Part shown: positions 26,901 to 36,627 of the stretch, piece after piece
How the letters are laid out: each line of letters starts with the position of its first letter
Numbering within the stretch: position 1 is the first letter of the stretch
From: Actinomyces sp. HMSC035G02
Lineage (GTDB): Bacteria > Actinomycetota > Actinomycetes > Actinomycetales > Actinomycetaceae
Length of the DNA stretch: 64,000 bases
Assembly (NCBI GenBank): GCA_001838165.1
Contig: KV835908.1
Span: 5,466 to 69,465, forward strand
Reading direction: 5' to 3'
Translations under genes and position numbers: made by a program
The notes under the pieces: generated by a model
Databases searched by the model: none
What the model was told of the DNA's origin: nothing
The model's input: only the letters and a program-made list of their open reading frames with translations

Positions 26901-27517
26901 CCGTCGCCCAGCGTGACCTCGAGATCCGAGGCGCCGGCAACCTCCTGGGTGGGGCGCAGTCCGGCCACGTCGAAGGCGTCGGATTCGACCTGTACGTGCG
27001 CATGGTCTCCGACGCCGTCGCCGCCTACCGAGGTGATGCTCCCACCGAAAAGACCGATGTGCGCATGGACCTGCAGGTCGACGCGCATATTCCCGATGGC
27101 TACGTGCGCGGCGAGCGCCTGCGTCTCGAGGTCTACGCCAAGATCGCGGCCATCTCCACGCCCGAACAGGAAGCGGACGTGCGCGAGGAACTCGTGGACC
27201 GCTACGGTCCTATCCCGCCCCAGGTCGACCTGCTCTTCGCCGTCGCACGGCTGCGCGAGATCGTGCGCCGCGCGGGGATCACCGAGATCGTCACGCAGGG
27301 CAAGTACCTGCGTGTCTCGCCCGTCGAACTGCGCGATTCCCAGGTCATGCGCCTTAAGCGCTTGCACCCCGGAACGGTCATCAAAGCCGCGGTTCGCCAG
27401 GTTCTCGTGCCGCTGCCACTCACCTCGCGAGTCGGTGGCTCCCCGCTCACCGACGGCCCTCTCCTGGAGTGGGTGGAGACTCTGGTGACCAAGATTCTTG
27501 TGCCTTTTGGCGAGTAG
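23939..27517 (+). CDS. mfd: Transcription-repair coupling factor
   Basis: 1192 residues, full length. It pushes stalled RNA polymerase off DNA and recruits the UvrA-UvrB excision machinery. Domains in order: UvrB-homology N-terminal region, the RNA-polymerase-interacting domain beginning near HPGDYIVHDQHGIGRF (about residue 515), RecG-like translocase with Walker A GDVGYGKT (about 671-678), DEEQRFG (about 771) and later GRVGRG, then the TRCF C-terminal domain. The start is a GTG with GAAAGG upstream. It follows pth closely and precedes the SurA-like lipoprotein gene, a common actinobacterial order. Confidence 0.96.
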   Translation: MLLTGLLPDITTDPAIETATDSVEAGRSGTIVAPVGIRPPLLAAVASRAATPLVVLTATGRDAESLTNALASWIPGVAMLPAWETLPHERLSPQVDTMARRIAVLRRLVHPIKGDDSAGPLSVLVVPIRAFLQPIISGLADLEPVRVRTGDILDLTETTNRLAELGYERVDMVEGRGQMSVRGGILDVFPPQEPHPLRVELWGDEVDDIRAFSVSDQRTLGEAADGLWAVPCRELLLTQAVRARAREATDRLPGAAEMLSLAAEGIAAPGIESLAPILVGGMESLLDLLPAGSPILASDPERIRARAADLVATTEEFLAAAWSAAAGGADTPLEASKASFLDLADLWGSGTRPWWELTDLPPADLASAIDEADSPSSDGPAPVVVSPTLMRVGARDVQPYRGDFARAAADLTDLARDGWRIVVTTEGPGPGRRIRSILTDASCPAALADNVEARPDPGLVTITTAQAGVGFVAPHLKVAILTEGDLTGRAGASTRDMRRMPSRRRKGVDPLTLHPGDYIVHDQHGIGRFIELVSRSIGRGDAASTRDYLVIEYAPSKRGQPADRLFVPTDALDQISKYTGSDEPTLTKMGGADWAKTKARAKKAVNEVAKELIRLYAVRQQTKGHAFGPDTPWQRELEDAFPYVETPDQLVTIDEVKADMEKPVPMDRLLTGDVGYGKTEIAVRAAFKAIQDGYQAAVLVPTTLLVTQHAETFAERYAGFPVRIGTLSRFSTPKETEEVKAGLASGEVDLVIGTHSLLTGTVSFKKLGLVIIDEEQRFGVEHKETLKALRTDVDVLSMSATPIPRTLEMAISGIREMSILQTPPEERQPVLTFVGAYTDAQVSAAIRRELLRDGQVFYVHNRVDSISSVAAHIAELVPEARVRTAHGKMNEHQLEAVIQDFWNHEFDVLVCTTIVETGLDISNANTLIVDRADTFGLSQLHQLRGRVGRGRERAYAYFFYPGDKALTETAHERLKTIAANTELGAGLAVAQRDLEIRGAGNLLGGAQSGHVEGVGFDLYVRMVSDAVAAYRGDAPTEKTDVRMDLQVDAHIPDGYVRGERLRLEVYAKIAAISTPEQEADVREELVDRYGPIPPQVDLLFAVARLREIVRRAGITEIVTQGKYLRVSPVELRDSQVMRLKRLHPGTVIKAAVRQVLVPLPLTSRVGGSPLTDGPLLEWVETLVTKILVPFGE

Positions 27518-27571
27518 TGCCTGTGGTGGAATACACTGGTCCTATTGCGTCGCAACATATCTGAGGAAGGA

Positions 27572-28174
27572 ATGCTCGTGCGCTACACACGCCAGCTCGC
27601 TACCGCCGCCCTAATCGTGGCCGCAGGACTGGGAATGGGGGCGTGCTCCGCCCATCCCGGCGCTGCCGTCGTTACCTCGTCGGGCGTGACGTATTCGAAT
27701 GCGGAAGTTGAGGAAGCTGCCCAGCAGCTCTTTGACATGAAGGCTTCGGAGAGTACGGATATTGGCTACGGGATCCGCAAGAGCCTTGCGAATCATGACC
27801 TGCTCGTGACTGTTGGTGAAACTGCGGGCGTGAGCGTGACGGACACGCAGGTTGACACCTACGTGCAGCAGATGGTGCAGCGTAGTGGCGGCGTTGTGCC
27901 CGCCCAGATGGGGCGTGTCACTCGTGTCCTTATGGAAAACAACGTCCTCGCGGAGCTGATCAACATGAAGCTTCAACAGGATCCGAGGCTGGAGGGTCCG
28001 GTGGACGCTGCTGTGGCCCAATACCAGGAAGCGTCCTCCGTCACTATCAACCCGCGCTTCCCGCAGCCGTCCCTGGCTGGACGCCAGGCTCCGACCATGC
28101 CCCTCTTTGGTGACGCCGTCTCTGGAGCCAAGGACGATCCCATGGCCGCGCTCCTGGGTGGCAGTGCCCAGTGA
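27572..28174 (+). CDS. SurA-N-like lipoprotein, putative extracytoplasmic chaperone
   Basis: 200 residues from ATG 27572, preceded by GAGGAAGG; an in-frame ATG at 27545 lacks this and would bury the signal peptide. The signal ends in the lipobox LGMGAC, so the mature protein would be lipidated at Cys near residue 24 and anchored outside the membrane. The mature part is helical and resembles the SurA N-terminal domain of PpiC-type chaperones, but no parvulin isomerase domain is present. Its place between mfd and eno is typical for this family in actinobacteria. Confidence 0.72.
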   Translation: MLVRYTRQLATAALIVAAGLGMGACSAHPGAAVVTSSGVTYSNAEVEEAAQQLFDMKASESTDIGYGIRKSLANHDLLVTVGETAGVSVTDTQVDTYVQQMVQRSGGVVPAQMGRVTRVLMENNVLAELINMKLQQDPRLEGPVDAAVAQYQEASSVTINPRFPQPSLAGRQAPTMPLFGDAVSGAKDDPMAALLGGSAQ

Positions 28175-29635
<1,461 letters not shown>

Positions 29636-29657
29636 GCCTAGGCAACTAGCCGCATAG

Positions 29658-29695
29658 CTCCGCGCGGGCCCGTAAGGGTCCGCGCGGAGTTTTTT
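29658..29695 (+). terminator. Rho-independent terminator of eno
   Basis: CTCCGCGCGGGCCC and GGGTCCGCGCGGAG (29658-29689, one mismatch) followed by TTTTTT (29690-29695). Confidence 0.92.
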
Positions 29696-29742
29696 CGGCG
29701 TGGGGCTGAGCCAAAGACCCCAACTTAGGGCACGATAGAAGA

Positions 29743-30504
29743 ATGGCTAGCCGTCGTCCTTCTTCCCGCCCGTCCTCGCGTCGCCGCTCCTCCGCTTCGG
29801 AGGCAGCGCGTACGACGCGTGAAATCAACGCGGAAAAGTCACGCCAGCGCAGGGCGGCAGCGAAGGCTGCACAGTCGTCGAAGGGTGCCGAGGCCTCGGC
29901 GAAGCGCCAGAAGTCGGCGCGGGGCGCCCAGAAGGAAGAGGGCGCAAAGCGCAGCTTTTTCCGTAGGAATAAGGGCGTCGAGAAGGGCTCGTCGCGTTCT
30001 TCGTTTGTGCGTCCCGCCGCGGAAGGATCGTCGGCCCTGTCCATCGGCGGCCTTGACGTGTCCACTCGACTCCTCGTCGTTCTCATCATCGCCGCGATCC
30101 TGTCGGTCATGCTGGTGCCCAGCCTCTACCAGTGGTGGCAGCAGGAGAGAGAACTCGCGCAGATCAAGACGCAGGTTGCCGAGCAGCAGCAGAAGAACGC
30201 TGACATGCAGCGCCAGCTCGACCTGTGGAATGACCCCGACTACATCTCCACTCAGGCGCGCGAACGGCTCGGATTCGTTCGACCCGGTGAGACCCAATAC
30301 ACGGTGGTGGATCCGGGGCCGCAATACCAGGACTCGGCGCTGGCGGCCGCAGCTGCTTCCACCGGACCGGCGCGCCCCTGGGTGCAGCAGCTCGGTATCC
30401 TAGTAGGGAAGGCGGATCAGCCGCCGAGCGCGACGCCTATCCCGTCGGCTGAGACCAGTCAGTCGGGCCAGGCCCCCACCACCAGCCAAGAAAGCGGAGA
30501 ATGA
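29743..30504 (+). CDS. FtsB/DivIC-family septum formation initiator
   Basis: 253 residues. A long basic, Ser/Arg/Ala-rich cytoplasmic N-terminus (about 1-100), one membrane helix (about 108-130, LLVVLIIAAILSVMLV), a coiled coil (about 130-160) and the family motif DPDYISTQARERLGFVRPGETQY, then a Pro/Ser-rich tail. FtsB-type proteins link early and late divisome parts. The N-terminal extension is much longer than in E. coli FtsB but usual in actinobacteria. The gene ends in an ATGA overlap with the DUF501 gene. Confidence 0.87.
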   Translation: MASRRPSSRPSSRRRSSASEAARTTREINAEKSRQRRAAAKAAQSSKGAEASAKRQKSARGAQKEEGAKRSFFRRNKGVEKGSSRSSFVRPAAEGSSALSIGGLDVSTRLLVVLIIAAILSVMLVPSLYQWWQQERELAQIKTQVAEQQQKNADMQRQLDLWNDPDYISTQARERLGFVRPGETQYTVVDPGPQYQDSALAAAAASTGPARPWVQQLGILVGKADQPPSATPIPSAETSQSGQAPTTSQESGE

Positions 30505-31010
30505 GCCTCGTTAACACCACCGACGCCACCGAAGAGGACCTGGAGGTCCTGCGTTCCCAGCTGGGCCGCGTGCCCCGAGGGGTCGTTGGTATTGCTGCGC
30601 GCTGCGTGTGTGGTCGGCCCACCGTTGTAGCCACCGCGCCGCGTCTGCCTGACGGGACGCCGTTCCCCACGACCTACTACCTGACGCACCCGGCGGCCGT
30701 GAAGGGAGCTTCCACGCTTGAGGCCGAGCACGTCATGGAGACCCTCAACGAGGACCTCGCTGCCGACGAGGAGCTGCGCGCCGCCTATGCGCGCGCCCAC
30801 GAGGCCTACATTCAGGCGCGCCTGACCCTGGGTGACGTTCCGGAGATTTCCGGTGTGAGCGCTGGCGGAATGCCCACGCGCGTCAAGTGCCTGCACGCCC
30901 TCGTCGGCCACTCTCTGGCTGCCGGCCCCGGCGTGAATCCGATCGGGGACCGCGTGCTCGCGATGCTCGACGAGCGAGGCCTGTTCTCCACCTCCCGTTG
31001 CTCCTGCTGA
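30501..31010 (+). CDS. DUF501 domain protein
   Basis: 169 residues with the DUF501 pattern: ARCVCGRPTVVATAPRLPDGTPFPTTYYLTHP early, then VKCLHALVGHSLAAGPGVNPIGD late. Conserved Cys and His residues in CVCG, KCLHALVGH and the Cys-rich end suggest metal binding, but no function is known. It is translated by an ATGA overlap with the ftsB-like gene, and it precedes ppx/gppA, a gene order widely kept in actinobacteria. Confidence 0.85.
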   Translation: MSLVNTTDATEEDLEVLRSQLGRVPRGVVGIAARCVCGRPTVVATAPRLPDGTPFPTTYYLTHPAAVKGASTLEAEHVMETLNEDLAADEELRAAYARAHEAYIQARLTLGDVPEISGVSAGGMPTRVKCLHALVGHSLAAGPGVNPIGDRVLAMLDERGLFSTSRCSC

Positions 31011-31071
31011 GCGCTTTTTGCCCGTGCCCAACCCGGCCTCGTCCGGGACTCACCCCTGTAGAAACGAAGCG

Positions 31072-32040
31072 ATGACCCGCGTAGCTGCCATTGACTGTGG
31101 AACCAATTCGATCCGACTGCTCGTCGCCGATGGGCGTATCGGCGAAGACGGCCGTCCCCATCTGTCGGACCTGACTCGCCAGATGCGCATCGTGCGCCTG
31201 GGACAGGGCGTGGATGCGCGCGGCTACCTGGATCCTGCGGCGATCGAGCGTACGGTGGAGGCCACGGTCGAATACCAGCGCATGATCGAGGCCCTGGGAG
31301 CGACGAGCACTCGTTTCGTGGCGACCTCTGCGACGCGCGACGCGTCCAACAGCGCGGACTTCGTGCGTCAGATCAAGGCCATCATCGGCGTGGAGCCCGA
31401 GGTCGTTGTCGGCACGGAGGAAGCCTCCCTGTCCTTCAACGGCGCGGTGAGTGGCCTAGGCGAGTCCGTCACCGCCCCGATGCTGGTCGTCGATATCGGT
31501 GGTGGGTCGACGGAGCTGGTGCTCGGCTCGACCCGCGTCGAACAGGCGATTTCGATCGACATGGGCGCCGTGCGCGTCACCGAAAAGTTCTTCTCTCACG
31601 TGGATCCGGCGGGCGGCGTGCCCGTCGAGGACCAGGAGCGCGCGATCGCGTGGATCGATGAGCAGCTGGACGGCGCGGAAAAGTCCGTGGACCTGACGCG
31701 CGTGCGCTCTCTCGTGGGCGTAGCGGGCACGGTGACCACCCTGACGGCCCAGGCGCTGGGTCTCACGTCGTACCAGCCCGAGCGTATCCACGGCGCTCGA
31801 CTGAGCGCGGCACAGTTCGAGGAGGCCGTGCGCTTCATGGTCGATCAGCCGACCTCCGTGAAGGCTTCCCTGGGCTTCATGCCCGAGGGGCGCGAGGACG
31901 TCATCGCGGCTGGCGCGCTTATCTGGAGCCGCATCGTCACGCGCGTTCTGGCGCGCGCCGAGGCCGCCGGGCACCCGATCGAGCAGATCGTCACCTCCGA
32001 GCACGACATCCTCGACGGCATCGCACAGGCGATGATCTGA
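31072..32040 (+). CDS. Exopolyphosphatase/guanosine pentaphosphate phosphohydrolase (Ppx/GppA)
   Basis: 322 residues from ATG 31072; an upstream in-frame start at 31018 would add a non-homologous leader. ASKHA-type ATPase fold with the first phosphate motif VAAIDCGTNSIRLLV, ATSATRDASNSADF, and the second phosphate motif VVDIGGGSTELVLG. It covers only the catalytic half, as usual for actinobacterial short Ppx proteins. It hydrolyses polyphosphate and/or pppGpp; which is preferred cannot be told. Confidence 0.9.
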   Translation: MTRVAAIDCGTNSIRLLVADGRIGEDGRPHLSDLTRQMRIVRLGQGVDARGYLDPAAIERTVEATVEYQRMIEALGATSTRFVATSATRDASNSADFVRQIKAIIGVEPEVVVGTEEASLSFNGAVSGLGESVTAPMLVVDIGGGSTELVLGSTRVEQAISIDMGAVRVTEKFFSHVDPAGGVPVEDQERAIAWIDEQLDGAEKSVDLTRVRSLVGVAGTVTTLTAQALGLTSYQPERIHGARLSAAQFEEAVRFMVDQPTSVKASLGFMPEGREDVIAAGALIWSRIVTRVLARAEAAGHPIEQIVTSEHDILDGIAQAMI

Positions 32041-32059
32041 GCGGAGCTTGAGGCGAACG

Positions 32060-32078
32060 CCAGCCTCCCGTAGGCTGG
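32060..32078 (+). terminator. Small hairpin between ppx and the tRNA gene
   Basis: CCAGCCT and AGGCTGG (32060-32066 and 32072-32078) with loop CCCGT. No T-run follows. Confidence 0.4.
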
Positions 32079-32092
32079 ACGTGCGCGTGCGC

Positions 32093-32166
32093 GCCCCCGT
32101 GGCCCAATTGGCAGAGGCAACCGACTTAAAATCGGTGTGTTGTGGGTTCGAGTCCCACCGGGGGTA
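32093..32166 (+). tRNA. tRNA with anticodon UAA (Leu by codon)
   Basis: The cloverleaf is complete: acceptor GCCCCCG with CGGGGGT (G1-U72 wobble), D-stem GCC/GGC, anticodon stem ACCGA/TCGGT with loop CTTAAAA (anticodon TAA at 32127-32129), T-stem GTGGG/CCCAC with loop TTCGAGT, discriminator A, 74 nt, CCA not encoded. The variable region is only 5 nt (GTGTT). The UAA anticodon reads UUA (Leu), yet leucine tRNAs normally have a long variable arm; see findings. Confidence 0.9.
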
Positions 32167-32320
32167 CTGACGGCAGGCCTCATCGACGAGGCTGGGGCTC
32201 AGCGGGCATACCTGACCTCGCGTGGACGCAGGGTTGCGCTGCGCGCATAATGGAACGTTTCCCACTTGTGGGTGCCACGTGCGACACTAGTGGCAGTACA
32301 TCACTGACCAAGGAGGAAAT

Positions 32321-33301
32321 ATGGCCAACCCGGTGATGAATTCGATCGTCAAGGACTGGTCGACCCAGTCGACGACTCCCGCCGGCTACCCCGAGATGCC
32401 GGGGTACCAGCCCGCCTCGCAGCAGGCGCAGAATCCCTACGCGGGTGCGACTAACCCGTACGGTGCCCAGCAGGGCGTCGACTATTCGGGGCAGCCGGTC
32501 TACGGCACTGCGCAGGCTGGCACCGGGGGCTCCCCGGTTTCGTCCGGTTACGAGGAGCAGATGGCCTCGTACGAGGCGATGATGAACGCTCCCGCGGCCG
32601 ACGCGGTGGACCGCGGGATGATGACCTTCGACGACGTCGTGGTCAAGTCCATCATGTGCTTCGGCCTGCTTCTCGTGGGCGCGGTGGCCGGATGGATGAC
32701 GGGCATCGTTGCGATGGGTGTCGCGATGGTGTTGTTCTTCGCCTCGTGCGCAGTGACGCTGGGCCTGGCAATCTTCATCCAGTTCTCGAAGAAGATTCGC
32801 CCGGGTGCCATCGTCACCTACTCCCTCATTGAGGGCTTCAGCCTCGGCGTGATCTCCTACACCTTTGAGGCCTACTTCCCGGGCATCGTGATCAGCGCTG
32901 TTCTGGCGACCCTCGTCGTCATCGGTACGACCTTGGCTGCCTTCATGATGGGCTTCGTGCGTAACTCGTCGACGCTGACCCGCGTCGCGGGGATCGGTTC
33001 CATTGCCTTCTTCTTCTACTACCTCGTCACCTTTGCGCTGTCGGTCACCGGCCTCGTCGACATGACGGCGGTGAACAACGCGAAGATCTTCGGTATTCCG
33101 CTCGGCATCATCATCGGTGTTCTCGCCGTCTTCATCGGCGTGCTGTGCCTCGTGCGCGACTTCGATGCCGTCAAGGTCGGCGTCGCCAACAACGTGCCTG
33201 AGAAGTACTCGTGGCTGTGCACCTTCGCCATCATGACCGACGTCATCTGGATCTACCTCGAGATCCTCAAGATCCTGTCCTACTTCATGCGCCGCGACTG
33301 A
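32321..33301 (+). CDS. Bax inhibitor-1/YccA family membrane protein
   Basis: 326 residues. A Pro/Gln/Gly/Tyr-rich cytosolic N-terminus (about 1-100) precedes seven membrane helices starting at MTFDDVVVKSIMCFGLLLVGAVAG. The family shows pH-sensitive calcium leak in studied members; the role here is unknown. AAGGAGG sits 5 bases before ATG 32321. It lies between the tRNA gene and an FKBP gene at 33 bases. Confidence 0.85.
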   Translation: MANPVMNSIVKDWSTQSTTPAGYPEMPGYQPASQQAQNPYAGATNPYGAQQGVDYSGQPVYGTAQAGTGGSPVSSGYEEQMASYEAMMNAPAADAVDRGMMTFDDVVVKSIMCFGLLLVGAVAGWMTGIVAMGVAMVLFFASCAVTLGLAIFIQFSKKIRPGAIVTYSLIEGFSLGVISYTFEAYFPGIVISAVLATLVVIGTTLAAFMMGFVRNSSTLTRVAGIGSIAFFFYYLVTFALSVTGLVDMTAVNNAKIFGIPLGIIIGVLAVFIGVLCLVRDFDAVKVGVANNVPEKYSWLCTFAIMTDVIWIYLEILKILSYFMRRD

Positions 33302-33334
33302 CGCGCCGCTTCACCGACCCTAAGGAAAGACCCC

Positions 33335-33733
33335 ATGGAAAACATCTCTGTTGCCGGCGAATTCGGCCGCAAGCCCGCCCTGTCCTTCGACGGCACCCCC
33401 TCCGACGAGCTCGTCGTCGAGGTCCTCCACGCAGGTGACGGCCAGGAGGTCGAGGCCGGCGACACCATCACCTGCCACTACTACGGCGCGGTCTTCGGCT
33501 CCGACGTGGACTTCGATAACTCCTTCGACCGCGGCGGCGCCCTGTCCTTCCAGATCGGCGTCGGAATGGTCATCCCCGGCTGGGACGAGGGCCTTGTGGG
33601 CAAGCGCGTGGGCGACCGCGTCCTGCTGTCCATCCCCTCCGAGCTCGGCTACGGCGCTCGCGGCGTTCCGCAGGCTGGAATCCCCGGCGGCGCGACCCTC
33701 GTGTTCGTCACCGACATTCTGGGCGTGAACTGA
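33335..33733 (+). CDS. FKBP-type peptidyl-prolyl isomerase
   Basis: 132 residues, a single small FKBP domain with no signal peptide, so probably cytoplasmic. Seen: VEAGDTITCHYYGAVFGSDVDFDNSFDRG, FQIGVGMVIPGWDEGLVGKRVGDRVLLSIPSELGYG and GATLVFVTDIL. It speeds cis-trans isomerisation of prolyl bonds in folding proteins. AAGGAAAG precedes the ATG. Confidence 0.92.
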   Translation: MENISVAGEFGRKPALSFDGTPSDELVVEVLHAGDGQEVEAGDTITCHYYGAVFGSDVDFDNSFDRGGALSFQIGVGMVIPGWDEGLVGKRVGDRVLLSIPSELGYGARGVPQAGIPGGATLVFVTDILGVN

Positions 33734-33751
33734 TCTCACGCGATTTGGGGG

Positions 33752-33775
33752 GGGCCGGCACTAACGTGCCGGCCC
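33752..33775. terminator. Terminator hairpin between FKBP and msrA genes (convergent)
   Basis: A perfect 10-bp stem, GGGCCGGCAC with GTGCCGGCCC (33752-33761 and 33766-33775), with loop TAAC. It lacks a T-run but can serve both convergent genes. Confidence 0.6.
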
Positions 33776-33800
33776 GCCCCACATCTGTGTCACGCGTGGG

Positions 33801-34427
33801 CTACTCGTGGGGGAGCGCCGGGCAGGCGATGCCCGTACGGGCGTGGCACTCGTAGCCGCCAGGGTTCTTGAACAGGTACTGCTGGTGGTAGTCCTCCGCG
33901 TACCAGAAACGTGCGGTGGAGCCAGCATCTGGAGCGGGGGAGATGACCGTTTGAATCGGGCCGAAACCGCGCTCAGTGAGCACCTCCTGGTAGGCCGCTC
34001 GCAGGGCGGTCGCATCTCGTAGCTGCTCGGGTGTGGTCGTCCAGATCTGCGAACGGTACTGGTCGCCGATGTCATTGCCCTGTCCGCCCACCTGCGTCGG
34101 ATCGTGGATCTCGAAGAAAAGCCGAACCAGGTCAGCGGCGCTCGTGAGCGCGGTATCGAAGACGACACGGACGGTCTCCGCATGCCCAGTCGTATGAGAA
34201 CACACCTGCTCGTACGTCGGGTTGGGCGACTGTCCGCCCATGTAGCCGGTCGCCGTGGTCACGACACCGGGGGCATTCCACAGGGCCTTCTCGACGCCCC
34301 AGAAGCAGCCCGCGGCAAGGTAGATGATCTCCTGGCCGGCCCCGGCCTCGTCCCTCATGTTCGAGCCGAGGACCGCGTGCGTGGAGACGTGAACGTTCGT
34401 ATGTGCCTGCTTGAAAAACGATGTCAT
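33801..34427 (-). CDS. msrA: Peptide methionine sulfoxide reductase A
   Basis: 208 residues. The catalytic motif GCFWG is at residues 40-44, with the later YHQQYLFKNPGGY block and Cys residues near the C-terminus (ECHARTGIACP) for resolving disulfides. It repairs methionine-S-sulfoxide in oxidised proteins. A CATACT box lies 7 nt before the ATG, so the transcript could be leaderless or nearly so. Its N-terminal extension of about 30 residues is not conserved in the family. Confidence 0.93.
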   Translation of the reverse strand: MTSFFKQAHTNVHVSTHAVLGSNMRDEAGAGQEIIYLAAGCFWGVEKALWNAPGVVTTATGYMGGQSPNPTYEQVCSHTTGHAETVRVVFDTALTSAADLVRLFFEIHDPTQVGGQGNDIGDQYRSQIWTTTPEQLRDATALRAAYQEVLTERGFGPIQTVISPAPDAGSTARFWYAEDYHQQYLFKNPGGYECHARTGIACPALPHE

Positions 34428-34526
34428 GGGTCCCAGTATGCGCCCCTTGTGGCCGGTGAGCGCGCTGCGCGGACGGAAATGGGGCCGCAGGCGAGTACGC
34501 TTAGGGGTGAATGAAAAGGAGGGACC

Positions 34527-36011
34527 GTGGCCGACACTCAGGAACAGCCGCGCTGGAAGCTATCCGACCTGATGGGCAGGCTCTCAGCTGCCCTGCCGAC
34601 GAAGCACGCAGATGAGCCCGCGCCCGCACCCGTTATGGTGTCGGTGCGCGAGGAACACGAGGATGAGCGCGACGTTGCAGCCGCCGTTCCGCGCACCCTC
34701 CGCGTGGCCGCGGCGATCTCGTGGCGTACCCTCGTCGTCGCCGGCCTGGTCTTGGCTGTGCTGTGGGGGATTGCCCGCCTGACGCTTGTCATCATGCCGG
34801 TCGCGATCGCGTTGACGGTGGCGGTGCTTCTCGAACCCCTCGTCTCTTGGATGCGTCGCCGCCTGCACTTTCCCTCGTCGCTGGCCGCTACCGTCGGTCT
34901 GCTGGTCTTCTTCGCCGCCGTTGCGGGCGCGCTGAGCCAGGCTGCCGCCGAACTCATCCAGCAGGTGCCGTATCTGGCTCAGCAGGCCGCCGAGGGTTTC
35001 CGCGCCCTACTCGACGCGATTGTGCACAATGAGTTCTTGCAGAACGGCCCTCTCAAGATCGACACGACCGTCTTGACGGCAGCTGCCGAGCAGCTGCGTT
35101 CCGAGCTGGTGAACTGGCTGAATAGCAATAAGGAAACGCTGGCGACCGGTGCCCTGAGCATCACATCGTCGGTGGGTACGCTGGCGACCTCCGGCCTGAC
35201 GATGCTCTTCTGTCTGTTCTTCTTCCTCAAGGAGGGGCGCTCGATCTGGCTGTGGTGTGTGCGCCTGCTGCCCGCCCCTGCCCGCGTTCCCGTTCACGAG
35301 AGTGCGATCCGCGGTTGGGCGACGTTCGGCTCCTACGTGCGCACGCAGATCCAGGTGGCGGCCATCGACGCGCTCGGCATCGCGCTGGGCGCGTTCTTCC
35401 TGGGCGTGCCCCTGGCCATTCCGATCGGTGTCATCACATTCTTCGCCGCGTTCGTGCCCATTCTGGGCGCCCTGACGTCCGGCGTCATCGCGGTGCTTGT
35501 GGCGGCCGTGAACGGCGGTCTGACGAAGGCAATCATCATGCTGGTGATCATCCTGGTGGTCCAGCAGGTTGAATCAAACATCCTGCAGCCCTTCATGATG
35601 TCGAATGCCGTCTCCCTGCACCCCGTCGCCGTCATGCTCGTCATTACCGCCGGATCGGCGATCGCGGGCATCGCGGGCGCGATCTTCTCGGTGCCGATCG
35701 CGGCCTTCATCAACGCGACCGTCATGTACCTGCACGGGTATGACCCGATGCCCGAGCTGGCGACCGCTGAGGATCGCCCGGGTGGCCCTCCCGGTATGCT
35801 CGAGGAGAAGATTGCCGCCTCCTACGCGGGTAAGCCCGATACGCGCCCGTACGTGGCTCGCGCGGAGTCGAGCGAGGACGAGGTCGTGGCGGCCGTGGAT
35901 CTTCACGTCGAGGCCCGCGCCGAGTCGGAGGGCGAGGCGGATCAGGACGAAGCTCCGGCTGGCGAGAAGCAGCAGCCGGGAGAACCTCCGACACCCCACG
36001 TGGAGGCGTAA
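34527..36011 (+). CDS. AI-2E family transporter
   Basis: 494 residues. An acidic cytosolic N-terminus of about 60 residues, about eight membrane helices in the family pattern (LEPLVSWMRRR, then a helical loop of about 120 residues, then the closely packed C-terminal helices with the NILQPFMMSNAVSLHPV motif), and a long acidic C-terminal tail. Members export varied small solutes or act as Na+/H+ antiporters; the old autoinducer-2 link does not identify the substrate here. The GTG start has AAGGAGGG upstream. Confidence 0.85.
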   Translation: MADTQEQPRWKLSDLMGRLSAALPTKHADEPAPAPVMVSVREEHEDERDVAAAVPRTLRVAAAISWRTLVVAGLVLAVLWGIARLTLVIMPVAIALTVAVLLEPLVSWMRRRLHFPSSLAATVGLLVFFAAVAGALSQAAAELIQQVPYLAQQAAEGFRALLDAIVHNEFLQNGPLKIDTTVLTAAAEQLRSELVNWLNSNKETLATGALSITSSVGTLATSGLTMLFCLFFFLKEGRSIWLWCVRLLPAPARVPVHESAIRGWATFGSYVRTQIQVAAIDALGIALGAFFLGVPLAIPIGVITFFAAFVPILGALTSGVIAVLVAAVNGGLTKAIIMLVIILVVQQVESNILQPFMMSNAVSLHPVAVMLVITAGSAIAGIAGAIFSVPIAAFINATVMYLHGYDPMPELATAEDRPGGPPGMLEEKIAASYAGKPDTRPYVARAESSEDEVVAAVDLHVEARAESEGEADQDEAPAGEKQQPGEPPTPHVEA

Positions 36012-36036
36012 GGCTTCCTCACGCGCGTATGTAACG

Positions 36037-36072
36037 CGAAGCGGGTCCCACCGAGTGGTGGGACCCGCTTCG
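36037..36072. terminator. Bidirectional terminator (AI-2E transporter gene and greA)
   Basis: A 16-bp perfect stem, CGAAGCGGGTCCCACC with GGTGGGACCCGCTTCG (36037-36052 and 36057-36072), with loop GAGT, between convergent genes. Confidence 0.8.
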
Positions 36073-36118
36073 GGTTGATTGAGGGGGCGAGGCCGGGTGG
36101 GCCTGCTCGCCTGGGAAA

Positions 36119-36598
36119 TCAGCCTTCGAAGGGCTTGGCGTCGAGAATCTCGACGTCGATCATGCGGCCCGTGGGGGCCTCGAAGGAGAGCTTGTCGCCG
36201 GCCTTGTGGCCGATGACGGCAGCGCCCAGGGGAGCCTGCGCGGAGAAGACCTGGATGCCCAGGTCGCCGCCGGCGTCACGCGAACCGAGCAGGAACTTCT
36301 GCTCGCGGCCTGCCACCAGGGCCGTGACGACCATGCCGGGCTCGACGATGCCGTCGTCGGCGGGGGTCTCTCCGACCTCTGCGTGCTCCAGCATTTCCTG
36401 GAGGGCCTGGATGCGGGTCTCGTTCATGGACTGCTCGTTGCGCGCGGCGTGGTAGCCGCCGTTCTCGCGAAGGTCGCCCTCCTGGCGGGCGGCGTCGATG
36501 AGGCGTGCGATCTCAACGCGCTTGACCTCGACGCGCTCCTTCAGCTCGCTTGCGAGCAAGTCGTACTGGGCCTGCGTGAGCCACTGTGTGTCAGCCAT
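36119..36598 (-). CDS. greA: Transcription elongation factor GreA
   Basis: 159 residues: an N-terminal coiled coil (to about residue 75, with the acidic tip near DLRENGGYHAARNEQS) and a C-terminal FKBP-like domain ending PTGRMIDVEILDAKPFEG. It stimulates RNA cleavage by backtracked RNA polymerase. The start is ATG with GGAGGAACC just upstream. Confidence 0.94.
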   Translation of the reverse strand: MADTQWLTQAQYDLLASELKERVEVKRVEIARLIDAARQEGDLRENGGYHAARNEQSMNETRIQALQEMLEHAEVGETPADDGIVEPGMVVTALVAGREQKFLLGSRDAGGDLGIQVFSAQAPLGAAVIGHKAGDKLSFEAPTGRMIDVEILDAKPFEG

Positions 36599-36627
36599 GG
36601 TTCCTCCAATGACGTGTCAGTAACCGA

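Noticed and set aside
27545..27571. Upstream start for the SurA-like lipoprotein
   Set aside because: It would add a polar leader before the signal peptide; the ATG at 27572 has a better ribosome-binding site.
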